Assembly (NCBI GenBank): GCA_022749755.1
Contig: CM040453.1
Span: 3,866,102 to 3,930,101, forward strand
DNA from: Azadirachta indica
Lineage: Eukaryota > Streptophyta > Magnoliopsida > Sapindales > Meliaceae
DNA length: 64,000 nt
Direction of reading: 5' to 3'
How positions within the stretch are numbered: the stretch's first letter is position 1; each line of letters opens with the position of its first letter. The notes under the pieces are model-generated. The model was given only the letters and a program-made list of their open reading frames with translations. It made no database searches and had not been told where the DNA came from. Shown piece by piece: positions 24,505 through 36,090 of this stretch. A program made the translations under genes and the position numbers.

Positions 24505-26555
24505 TGTTAGAAAATTAGAGGTCGAAACAGAACGCGCAATTAAAGTGAAATTGAGAAAACAATGAAAATAAATGTTATATAAGACATATAACCATTCATT
24601 AAGAAATCACAATAATATGTAGGAGATGTAACCGTCAATCAAAATAAAGCAATATTCAGAAGGCTTTGTCATACCATAGTAAAATAAAATAGAAAAAATA
24701 AATTGACACAAATATTTTACGTGGAAAACTCATAAACAAATTAGGGTCAAAACCATGAACAAGTTTAAGAGTATTTCACTATTATAAAGTAGGGATTACA
24801 ACTCTCTTTCCCTCTAGTAACAAAGAAAAAACAAGTCTTTAAATAAGAGTATTTCACACTCTTTCTCGAAATAAAAAAAATAACTTTAAGTGTTAAATAT
24901 TACACACACAAAGAAAAAATTAATTTTCTCTCATTATATAAACTCTCAAAGGATGATTTAGGATAGATAGAATAACGAGAGGGGTAAGGCATTTATACTA
25001 GTTTCCTCTTCCCTTTTTTCACACACATCATATAATTTATTTTACAAATTTTTCTACCTATCAACTACTTCCTAAATTTAAACTTTATCCACCTAACATC
25101 AATCTAATTAGCAAAGAAAGTCAAAAAGAAGTAGTTGCACTTTTGGTATATTTCGGTGCTCACACACAGTATGATATTGCTCATAAATATAATACTGTTC
25201 ACCAAAAGTGAATTTTACAATTTCACAAATTCCAATTTCCAAATTTTTTTTCTCATACGGCAATGGTCTTATAAATAGACATAACTATTTATGGTTATTC
25301 AAGGCATAGCATGGTAAGATAATATTATTCTATGTTGGATAGATTTCTTTATATTATTTTGACAGCCTCTTTGCCTACTAAGTTATCAAGAAGATAAACC
25401 TGAACAATGAGAAGATGAAGCTAGAAAAGTCAAGCATTTCATTTTCATTTTTTCAAACACCTTAAAAACTAAGCTCTTTGATAGTTGAAAATTCAGAGAA
25501 TCCTATATGTTTTACCAACTTTACTTTCCTTACTAGGTTTAAATGTTAAACTTTGTTTCCATACCGATTTTGAGCTCAAACAAATTCAAGCAATTTGTAG
25601 AAAGGAATAATAGGAATCTCTCTAAATAAACCAATATTTTATAAGGAAAAAATGAATAAGACAAGCATCTTTCTTAGTCTAAAAAATTATTACTGGTGAT
25701 AATCCTAGCCATTTAAAGTCTTTGATTTTCCAAACTCTATAATACCTCTTTATTTTTGCTTAATTATGGAGAATGTATTGGCTTACTTGCTCGTCAAGGG
25801 TTGTGCAATTTTTGTACAAAACTTTAACACATTTTAATATTACCTTTAGTCAGAGGTTAGAAAGTTCGATTGTGCTCCTCATCAGTTTTATTCCTCTTCT
25901 AATCCTGAAGTTGAAAGAGAAAAAGGTTAATTAATTGAGTTTGTGTTAACTTTTTGTCAATGTCTCTTTATCTAACATAAAAAAATTTAAACAATTTTAA
26001 AGGTCCAACTGACATTGAGTGGTTGAAACTTTTTTAACAATTGAAACAAATTAATTAAGGTCTCTACAAAACTTTCTTTACAGTTTGGACAAGTGATATC
26101 AAACATTATCTCAAAAAATTTCCTCTCATCATTATCATCAATCCGACATCAATAATTCATCATCTGCATTTTTCTATAACCCATTAAGTTTTACACATAA
26201 ATGAAAAAACAGAAAAAGAGAGAGAAAAAACCTAGTATCCCCGTTTGTTAATTTCTAAGGTTAAACAATGGCAAAGTACATCTTTATATTGTACCAAAAA
26301 AAATAAGTTAATAATGATACTGATTACAAATTGACTTGGATCAAAAACGTTGAGAGTCGCCTTTCAGTCAGTCGTGAACAGTGTCAACGCTTACAGAGTT
26401 CTAGGGATCCACAAAAAACTTACCCAATTTAAAAGCTTGTGTTATTTCATAATAATTGGCGAGATAGCACGTGGTAGACGAGTGAAAGACTGCCCATTAA
26501 TGCTATTATGTGCTCCATGTCATAACTACCAGTTAAACTTCAAAAAGACCACCCT
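24505..26555. other. Unassigned AT-rich, retroelement-like spacer
   Basis: No gene is supported. The first few hundred bases contain a TTTACGTGGAAAACTC block often seen in plant copia LTRs, and the stretch 24505-25977 begins TGTTAG and ends CTAACA. No target duplication or second copy is visible, so a solo LTR is only a possibility. Confidence 0.35.
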
Positions 26556-26560
26556 TAATT

Positions 26561-27124
26561 TATTAGGATAAACTAACACAATTAACCATTAAAGTCCAAT
26601 GATTATCTTATCCCCTCTTATGTGAACTTAATAGGAAATAAATAAATAAAGTAACAATTTTGGGCACAAAATTAATTCTTGAACAGTAATCAAATCATCA
26701 CAAAACAACCATTGAACATAATGAATTTAATAATCTCCATTATAATCAAATAATGAGAATACATAAGTTCTTTCTAGTTAGAACTAAAGGTACATATTTA
26801 CAATATTTTTAAGATCAAATAATCTTGGCAAATAATCAAATTGTACAAAGAAATTAGAGAGAGTTTAAGAAAACTTCACCAAAATTGTGACTTAACTACC
26901 AACCCTGAAATTTGGAGAAAGAGAGCTCCAAATCTAATCTCTACCATTCAGAATTTAGTTCTTTGAGTTGTGAAGCTGTCGGTAAAATTTCAACTCAATT
27001 AGACTACAAATCGACTTTCAATTAGTCACTTGATCAAAACTATTCAAAGTTTAGTATTTTACCTCTCTCTCGTGAATAGTATCCACTCTCTCTAAAATAA
27101 TAAACAGTGTTCATTTTCTCTTCT

Positions 27125-27166
<42 letters not shown>

Positions 27167-27303
27167 TTATATATATTACAATAAAAAATTAAAACACTAA
27201 CTCTACTTGTAAAAAGATTAAAATATCCTTAAACTAATTGGACTTAATCACTATTGAAGAGAAATTTGGGTCATCTCCGCAAAAGAAAAAACCCAACCCA
27301 ATA
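26561..27303 (-). repeat. 3' LTR of copia element D
   Basis: It is about 743 bp and aligns with 31311-32072 throughout. The first bases have drifted from TGTTGGG to TATTAGG. An expanded CA/TA microsatellite lies at 27127-27177. Confidence 0.85.
27127..27177. repeat. (CA)n-(TA)n microsatellite inside LTR of element D
   Basis: About fourteen CA units followed by TA units. The matching position of the other LTR (near 31926) has only a handful of CA units, so the repeat expanded or shrank after insertion. Confidence 0.9.
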
Positions 27304-30300
27304 AATTTTCCCCTTTTCAACTATATGGAAGGACTTACTAACTCAGTAATTGAATAACAAACTTCAAGCTTTTCCCTCAGAAAAGTCTTGGTTAACATAT
27401 TTAACACATTGTGATCTGTGTGAAACTTTTTAAACTCAAACATATTATTATTAAGAGCATCTCTCAACCAATGATATCTCACATCAATATGTTTGAATTT
27501 AGCATGGAAAGAGAAATTCTTACTTAGATGAATTGCACTTTGTGATTAGCACAAAATACTACATATCACTCTTGCTTGAAACCGCACTCTTGTAAAAACC
27601 TCTTCATCCACAATAATTCTTTGCATGCTTTAGTCGCTATAATGAATTCTACCTCTATAATAAAAAGTACAACACATTTCTGTAGCCTTGATTGCCAAGA
27701 TACAATTGCACCTAAAAGTTTATCAAGTAACCCGTAGTGAACTTCTGAGTATCAACATCTCCTGCCATATCTAAATCTATATAGCCAATTAGCACGGGTT
27801 CTTCACTTTCAAATGTGAGTTTGAAATTGAAAGTATCTCAAAGATATCTCATAATCCACTTCACTGCATTCCAATGTTCTTTTCCTAGATTAGACAAAAA
27901 TCTAGTAACAACACCAACTGCATGAGCTATGTCTGATCTCATGCATACCATCGCATATATTAAGCTTCCAACTACTGCAGTATAAGAAACTCTTTCTATT
28001 TCTTCCTTCTCTATATCTGTTGTAAGAGATTATTTGGTATTTAACCTAAAATGTATAGTAAGAGGAGTGCTAACCACTTTAGTATTATTCATATTGAACC
28101 TTTCAAGTATTTTTTCAATATAGTGCTCCTTTAATATACACAACTTCTTGGTTACTCTATTTCGATGAATTCGAATGCCAAGGATTTGTTTTACTGGCCC
28201 TAAATTTTTCATAGCAAAAGATTTATTAATTACTTCTTTAACCTGTCAATTTTAAAAGCATTCCTACCAATAATCAATATGTCATTAACAGAAATCAACA
28301 ATATAATAAAATCATCATCAAAGAATTTCTTCATAAAAACACAATAGTTAAAAGAAGTTTTTTGATAGCCTTACTCCCTCATAATTGATTTAAACTTCTT
28401 ATACCATTATCTTGGTGCTTGTTTCAAGCCATAAAGGCTTTTCTTCAGTTTGCACACATAGTTTTCTTTTCCATTTATTCTAAAACTCTTTAACTACTCT
28501 ATATAGATCTTTTTGTCTAAGTTCCTATATAGAATAACAGTCTTCACATTCATCTGCTCAACTTCTAAGTCAAGACTAGTTGTTATGCCCAATACCATAC
28601 GAATAGATGACATCTTTGTTACTGGAGAAAATATTTCATCAAAGTTAACACATTTCCTTTAGTTAAATCCCTTAACAACCAATCTAATTTTGTATTGTGG
28701 CTGTAAGGTATGTTCTTCTTGTTTCACTCTGTATACCCACTTGTTCTTTAAAACTCTTTACCCTTAAATAACTTTACCAACTCAAATATGTGATTTTTAT
28801 ACAATGACTTCATCTCGTCTTGCATAACAATAATCCACTCTTTCTCATGTTCACTTTTCATTGCTTCTACATAACATTCAGTCTTTCCCTCATCAGTCGA
28901 TAACACATAATCACTCGCAGGATAACATATTGAAGACTGTTGAATTCTAATAGATCTTTTAAATGGAACATTTGGTGAAACCTGTAATGTAGGTAATTGA
29001 TCATGGACATCATTATCAATTTCAACCTGTGTATGAGTGTCAACATCAACTATATGATACTAGTCATCTTGGACTTCATCTGTAGGCTATTCTAGAATAT
29101 GTGTTAAAGGAACTAGATCCAAGTCTATCAACGCATCACTATATTAAGGCATTTCTTCTTTTAACTTCTCAATATCCTGTATAGTTTAGTATTCCATGAA
29201 TACAATATCTTGACTTCTTAAAGTTTATTTTACATTGGATCATAAAACCTATAGCCAAACTTATCTTGACTATAGCCAAGAAATACACATTATATTGTCT
29301 TGACATTAAGTTTGAACTTTTCATTTTTGGGAATATGCATAAATGCTATACATCCAAAAACACACAAATGATCATCAGTAACATCCTTTTTTGACCAAAT
29401 TTTATCTAAAACATCAAAATCTAAAGGAACACATATGTGAAAATCAATACATATACAATTATATTCAAAGTTTTCCCCTAAAAAGATATTGGTAATTGTG
29501 CTTGTGAAAGCAAACATCTGACTGTTTCAATTAGTGTTCGATTCATCAGCTAACCCATTTAACTGAGGAGTCTTTGAAAGTGTCTTTTGATGACGAATTC
29601 CCAGTTATCTGCAATACTCATTAAATGCTCTAGAATACTCACCTTCATTATCAGTTCTGATATATTTCAACTTCTTCCCAGTCTATTTTTCAACTGAGGC
29701 ATGAAACTATTTGAACACATCTAGTACTTAATCTTTTGTCTTAAATGTATAAATCCATAACTTCTTTAAGTGATCATCTATAAAAGTCACAAAATAGAGA
29801 GCACCACCAAGTTTTTTTTTGTTTTCATATGGCCACAAACATCGTAATTCACTAATTCAAGTATATCTGATTTTCTCGAAGAAGGATATATCTTAAAGGT
29901 AGTCATGGTTTGTTTCCCTGCCAAGCAATAAACACACTTCTTTAAAGATTCATTTTTTATCCCAAAAAGGAGATTTTTCTTGGCCAAAACATTCAAACCC
30001 TTCTTATTCATGTGACCGAGTCTTCTATGTCATAACTCAATGGTATCTTCTTTCTTCATTACATTGATACTGTTGTCTACAATCTTTGCTTGCATAAAAT
30101 ATAATAAAGAACATTATCCTCGAGCCACAGTCATAGAACCTTTGCCAAGCTTCCATTGACCATCACTAAAGTTATTGAAGAAACCTTCATCATCAAGTTT
30201 ACCTGCAGAAATCAAATTCAAATGAAAGTCAAAAATATACTTGACATTTTTCAAAAGTAATATCGTGCCATTATTGGTCATTAAGTACACATCTCTCATG

Positions 30301-31310
30301 CTTATAGCTTTGACTAAACTATTATTTCTCATCTTAACATCTCTAAAATCACTGAATATATAAGATATAAAGAATTTTCTTCACAACGTAGCATAAATGG
30401 AGGCACCACTATCAATTACCTAGCCAGTCTTATAGCACACAAGGTTGACAACATTATGATCATACATAATAAGGAAGTCATTTGTAACAGTAGCAACTCT
30501 GTCATTATCACTGCTGGCATCATTTTTCTTTTCCTTTCCTTTATCCTTCTTGTCTTGCTTGAGACAATAACTTTTTATATGCCTTTTAAGACCACAATGA
30601 TAGCATTCAACATTAACAAATTTGTTGGTCTTACTTCTACTTTTATCTCTATTCTTCGAACCTCTACTCTTACTCCTTCTCCTCTTTTATATGAATAAAA
30701 CATCTAACTGTGAAGAACCTTATGACTTTCTTCTATCTCCTTCATTCAGAATACTATTCTTAGCCAATTTTATGGTGATATACCATCAAAAGTTGAGTTA
30801 AATAATTACATTCTAAATGTCTTTTATGGGTCTGATAATGTGTTTAAAAACCATAAACCTTGTACTTCATCTTCAAATTTAATGTTCATTCCAACCAACT
30901 AATTAACAATTCTCTGAAATGCATTCAAGTGACTGGTCATGAGTTTTCCATCCTGATGTTTCAAGCTCATCATCTGCTTTATCAAAAATAGTTTATTATT
31001 CCTTATTTTTTGGTGTATAACTCTTCAAGCTTGTTCCACAAAGAACTTGCATCTTTCTTCCATTGATGTGATTCAAAACATTGTCATCTACCCTAATGAT
31101 AAAGCAACTTCCATTGTGCATCTGTTTTATAATCAGATTTTTGTTTCTCAAACACTGGTAAGTAATAATCTTTCATATATAAAAGATTTTCCATCTTTCC
31201 CTTCCATAAATGATAATTTGCACCATTCAAATTAATCATTCTACTTGTATTAGTTTTTATCATTCAACAAAAGACAGAAAACGAATATAACCAAAGCGCT
31301 AATACCACTT
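27304..31310 (-). pseudogene. Polyprotein remnant of copia element D
   Basis: The minus strand shows GAG with a WKKDASSLWNKLEELYT stretch near 31040 and a zinc-knuckle region near 30570. The GAG-pre-integrase region lies at 30330-29790 (KYIFDFHLNLISAGKLDDEG; CVYCLAGKQTMTTF), integrase pieces at about 29700-29280, and RT remnants at 28800-27980 (MKNLGPVKQILGIRIHRNR). The weakly readable end runs toward 27310. Frameshifts and stops occur every few hundred bases, so no function remains. Confidence 0.8.
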
Positions 31311-32072
31311 TGTTGGGATAAACTAATATAATTAACTACGAAAATACAGCAATTACCTTATCCCCTTTTGCATAAATTAATAGGAAATAAACAAATAGAA
31401 CAACAATTTTGGGCACAAAACTAATTCTTGGATAACAATCAAATCATCGCAAAATAATTATATAACACAATTAATTTAACGTGAAAAATCTTCCTAATGT
31501 GAGTTTTTTATAGAACTTTAGTCCACCCAAAAAAATCTCCATTATAATTAAATAATAGGAATACATAAGTTCTCTCTAATTAAAACTAGAGATATACATT
31601 TACAACATTTTTAAAATCAAATAATGTTGGCAAACAATCAAATTATACAAAGAAATTAGAGAAAGTTTAAGAAACTTCACCAAAATGGTGGCTTAACTAC
31701 CAACCCCAAAATTTGCGAAAAAGAGTTTTAAATATAATCTTTATCGTTCAAAATATAGTCCTCTAAGTTGTCAATTTGTTAGTAAAATTTCAATTCAATC
31801 GAACCATAAATCGATCTCTAATTAGCCACTTGATCAAAACTGTTCAAAATTTATTATTCTGGCTCTCTCTCGTAAATAGTACCTACTTTTTCTAAAATAA
31901 TGAATAGTGTCTATTTTCTCTTCTTAACACACACACATATATATTACAATAAAAAATTAAAACACTAAATCCTACTTGTAAAAAGACTAAAATGTTATTG
32001 GTCTAATTGAGTTTAGTCATTATTAAAGAAAAAGTTAAGCCATCTCCACAAAAGAGGAAATTCAACCCAATA
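31311..32072 (-). repeat. 5' LTR of copia element D
   Basis: It starts TGTTGGGATAAAC, is about 762 bp, and is followed by the TAATT duplication. It is a direct copy of 26561-27303. Confidence 0.85.
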
Positions 32073-32166
32073 TAATTAACTTTGTCGCTTACAGAGCTCT
32101 TTTAAAAGTTTTGAGATTTATTTAAATTTTTTTTTTATTATTATGATAAGGATTTATGTTAGTTTC

Positions 32167-32365
32167 TGTTACAACTTGTAATTAGAAAATCTTATATAAT
32201 TAGAAAAGTCTTGCATAACTTGATTATAGGCGAAGTTTAGGAATGATTTCTTCCCTAGAATAGGATCCTTCCTAGATTAAGACTCATACTTATATGTGTG
32301 TGTATGTGTGCGCTATTATAATGAATGAAGAGTGTATAGATTTTTCTCTCATCTATCTGATTATA
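32167..32365 (+). repeat. 5' LTR of copia element C
   Basis: About 199 bp with TG at the start; the end is TATA instead of TACA. It differs from the right LTR mainly by point changes and a shorter GT microsatellite. Confidence 0.88.
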
Positions 32366-32830
32366 TGGTATCAAAGCAACCTGGTCTATTCTGTGCTTGT
32401 CTTTTTTTTTCCACCTTAAGTAAATAATGATTCTGGGAGTTTTTAGGTCACCATTTTAGAGCAAGTTTCTGTTCTCATCGTCTGTCCAAGAAGAAGCATC
32501 ATTTGTCGATTAATGGTTCTACAAAGTTTAGCAGTCAACAACCCTGTGCATGAGTTACACGCAATGTCTGAAGTTTTCTGCCATAACCCCACGCGCCGAC
32601 ACATGGGGACGTGTCTGTTGCCGAAAAATTCTTCGATCTTCAATTTCTGGTTTCCCTAGTTCTGTACATCACCTTTTTGTGCCTGGTTGGTCAGCATTTA
32701 TACGAGTGTGGGATCTTCTTTGAGATAGGTTCAAATACTCTAATTTAAAACCTTGATTCTCTATGTTTTCAATGTATTTGGCGTTATAGTTGAAAAGAAG
32801 TCTGTAGTAATGTTTGATGTTGTTCCAGTG

Positions 32831-35355
32831 ATGTCAAAAATCACAGAACATAAGCTTAATGGTTCTAATCATTGTGATTGAAATAAAACAGTTAGACTTT
32901 ATTTACAAAGTATTGATATGGACCACCATATGACTGATGATCCACCCAAAGATGATTCAAAATAGACTAGATAAAAGGAAGATGCTCGGTTATTCTTACA
33001 AATAAAGAACTCTATTGATAATGAAGTAGTTGGCTTAATTAATCACTGTGAATTTGTAAAGGAATTACTAGAATTTTAGATTTCATATGCTCCGAGAAAA
33101 GGAATATTAACCGTATGTATGAGGTGTGTAAAGCCTTCTATCTTGCAAAAAAGCAAGATTGGTCTCTCACAAGCTATTTCATGGATTTCAAAAAAACTTA
33201 TGAAGAGCTTAATATATTGTTACCATTTAGCCCAGAGCTAAAAGTTCAACAAGCTCAACCAGAAAAGATGGTTGTCATGAGTTTTTTGGCTGGTCTTCTG
33301 TCTGAATTTGAGACTGCTAAATCTCAAATTCTCTCTAGTTTTAAGATCTCTTCTTTACAAGAGGCGTTTAGTAGGGTACTCTACATAAAGAATTCCCAGT
33401 CTATTCCCTCACATGTTCAACCTAATAATGCCCTTGTTGGTCGAAGTAACAAATATGAACTTAGATAACCACAATACAAAAATAGTAAAGGAATAGGATC
33501 AAGCAATTCTAATGGTAATTCTGATACTCGGTGACAGAACTCAAGAGAGATTGTGTGTCACTATTGTCATAAGCCAGGACATCGAAATGTGATTGTAGAA
33601 AATTGCTAAATAAGATCCAAAAACCGTAGTCTGCTTATGTTGCGTCTACTCATGATACATCTGAAAAGTCCGTTCTAATATCGACAAATGAATTTACCAA
33701 ATTCCAACAGTACTAAGAATTATTAAAGTCTTCATCTACTCCTATCATGGCCATTGTCGACTCAGGTAAACCAAATACATGTCTTGTTTGCTCATCTTCT
33801 AAAGGGGTTATAGATTCTAGTGCCACAAATCATATGACAAGTAATTCTAGTTTATTTTCTACTCATTCTTTTATTGCATCTCTTGACTCTATCTTTGTTC
33901 CTAAAACTATTCATAAAGCCTCATCCTATCCTGGATGGCTTAATGCTATAATAAAGGAGATGAATGCTTTAAATGATAATGGTACTTGGGAATAAGACTA
34001 TTGGATGTAAATAGGTTTTTGCAATCAAAGTGAATCCTGATAGGTCAGTTGCTCTATTAAAAGTTCATCTTGCAGCTAAAGGATATGCTCAAACTTATAG
34101 AGTTGATTATTCTGACACCTTTTCTCCTATTGCTAAATTAACATCTGTCATATTTTTCATTTTTATGGCAGCCATTCATAATTGGCCTTTGCATCAGCTA
34201 GACATCAAAAATGCTTTTCCTCATAGAGATCTTTAAGAAGAAGTTTATATGGAGCAACCTCCTGGTTTTGTTGCTCAAAAGGAGCATGGGAAAGTTTGTC
34301 GTCTTCATAAGTCTCTGTATGGTTTGAAACAGAGCTCACGTGCTTGGTTTCAAAATTTTAGTCAAGCAATTGAGAGGTTTGGAATAAAGAAAAGTAAATC
34401 TGATCATTCTGTCTTCTATAAACAATCTAAAGGTGGCATTATTCTGCTAGTTGTATATGTGGATGATATCATCATTACTGGGAGTCATGCTTCAAATATT
34501 TCATCCCTTAAATCCTTTCTTCACAACCAGTTTCATACAAAAGATTTAGGGACGCTAAAATACTTCTTGGGTGTCGAGGTAGTAAGATGTAAGATAGGGA
34601 TCCTCTTATCTCAAAGAAAATATGTGTTTGACTTGTTATCTGAGACAGAAAAATTAAAGGCTAAACCATGTAGTACTCCAATGATACCTAATTTGCAACT
34701 CACAAAAGAAGGTGAATTGTTTGAAGATCCTAAGAGATACGGAAGATTGGTTGGAAAGTTGAATTATCTTATAGTGACTCGGCCAAACATTACATATTCA
34801 GTTAATGTTGTAAGTCAATACATATCTTCTCCAACAGTTAACCATTAGGCAGCCGTAGAACAGATTTTGTGCTATTTAAAAGGAGCACCTGGATGAGGAA
34901 TCTTGTATAAAAATCGTGGCCATACTAAGATCAAATGTTTTTCAGATGCTAATTGGGCAAGATCCAAGGAAGATCAAAGATCTATTTCATGATATTGTGT
35001 CTTTGTTGAAGGAAACTTAGTCTCGTGGAAGAGTAAGAAGCAAAATGTAGTTTCGCGTTCGAGTGCGAAATCAAAATACAGAGTGATGGCACAATCTGTG
35101 TGTGAAATAATATGGATACATTAACTTCTAACTGAATTACGCTTTAAGATTTCAGTACCAGCTAAGTTATGGTGTGACAATCAAGCTACTCTTCATATTG
35201 CTTTTAATCTTGTATTTCATGAACGAACTAAGCACATTGAAGTTGATTGCCATTTTGTTCGCCAGAAAATACAGCAAGGCTTGGTTTCCACAGGATATGT
35301 GAAGATTGGAGAACAATTGGGAGATATTTTCATAAAAGCTCTAAACAAAGCTTAA
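32831..35355 (+). pseudogene. gag-protease-RT-RNase H remnant of copia element C
   Basis: gag (UBN2-type) starts at about 32831 (MSKITEHKLNGSNH) and is broken by stops. 33115-33468 keeps SYFMDFKKTYEEL and the MVVMSFLAGL type core. A zinc knuckle CHYCHKPGHRN lies near 33550. Protease reads GVIDSSATNHMTSNSSLF near 33810-33860 (DSGAT altered to DSSAT). RT follows almost at once: NGTWE, LHQLDIKNAFPHRDL, VYVDDIIITG (34456-34485), and RNase H to about 35355 with frameshifts. Integrase is missing between protease and RT. Confidence 0.85.
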
Positions 35356-35416
35356 GTTGATTATCCTTGCAACAAGCTGGACATGATTAACATCTATGCT
35401 CTAGCTTTAGGGGAAG

Positions 35417-35630
35417 TGTTACAACTTATAATTAGGAAATCTTATATAATTAGGAAAGTCTTATGTAGCTTGATTATAGGAGGAGTTTAGGAATGATTTC
35501 CTCCCTAGAATAGGATCCTTCCTAGGTTAAGGCTCATACTTATGTGTGTTGTATATATATGTGTGTGTGTGTGTGCGCTATTATAGTGAATGAAGAGTGT
35601 ACAGATTTTTCTCCCATCTATCTGATTACA
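35417..35630 (+). repeat. 3' LTR of copia element C
   Basis: About 214 bp; a GT-rich microsatellite near 35545-35575 is longer than in the left LTR. It is followed by GTTTC. Confidence 0.88.
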
Positions 35631-35635
35631 GTTTC

Positions 35636-36090
35636 AACTTAAATAGAAATAATGCAAAAAGTTTTGAAATTTTCGTCACCAATTTTGATTATTATCAAAC
35701 ATAAAACTACTGGTATATGATAGTTATATCATGAAGATTGTTAATTCACATCTTGCACATTAATTGTTAACTATCGTCTTCTCTAATCTTTTCATCTTTC
35801 TTCAATCTGAACGGCAATTATATATGTATATCATATGCTATATATGCTACCACAACTGCATCGTTTGGAATTAAAACGTCGCAGACCAGTCAGCTTGCAG
35901 GATGTCTGCATGCCTGCAGATTTTGATGAAGCTAAAGTAAAATATCTAACATGCAGGCCGATTATAAAACAAAACCATAAATACTTTATTCCGGCTGAGA
36001 TAAAAAATTCTTGTTCTTGGTAGAGCTAGGATTTAATTCGAAATTATTATATGCTTTGCGCCAAGAAATTTTACAGCGTAGCCTGTTCAC
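35636..36090. other. Spacer between copia C and the intact RLK
   Basis: Nothing coding is supported. It includes the 3' flank, and presumably the 3' UTR, of the RLK on the minus strand. Confidence 0.5.

Larger units (their letters stand above)
26561..32072 (-). mobile_element. Ty1/copia LTR retrotransposon D
   Basis: Direct LTRs (26561-27303 and 31311-32072) start TATTAGGATAAAC / TGTTGGGATAAAC and end AACCCAATA. They are flanked by the perfect 5-bp duplication TAATT (26556-26560, 32073-32077). On the minus strand TGGTATTAGCGC (31296-31307) follows the right LTR as primer-binding site, and a purine tract (GAAAAGGGGAAAA) precedes the left LTR. The coding order GAG, integrase, RT on the minus strand confirms copia. 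It is degenerate throughout. Confidence 0.88.
32167..35630 (+). mobile_element. Ty1/copia LTR retrotransposon C, integrase-less
   Basis: LTRs at 32167-32365 and 35417-35630 both begin TGTTACAACTT and end CTGATTATA / CTGATTACA. The flanking 5-bp duplication is GTTTC (32162-32166 and 35631-35635). The primer-binding site TGGTATCAAAGC follows the left LTR (32366-32377). A purine tract TTTAGGGGAAG precedes the right LTR. At 3.46 kb it is short for copia because the integrase domain is absent. It lies about 90 bp beyond element D. Confidence 0.9.

Noticed and set aside
24505..25977. Solo copia LTR (TGTTAG...CTAACA)
   Set aside because: No target duplication and no second copy in the window; kept only as an unresolved region.
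26385..32100. Shared CGCTTACAGAG words on both sides of copia element D as a long duplication
   Set aside because: The match is only about a dozen bases and does not abut the element; the adjacent TAATT is the real target duplication.
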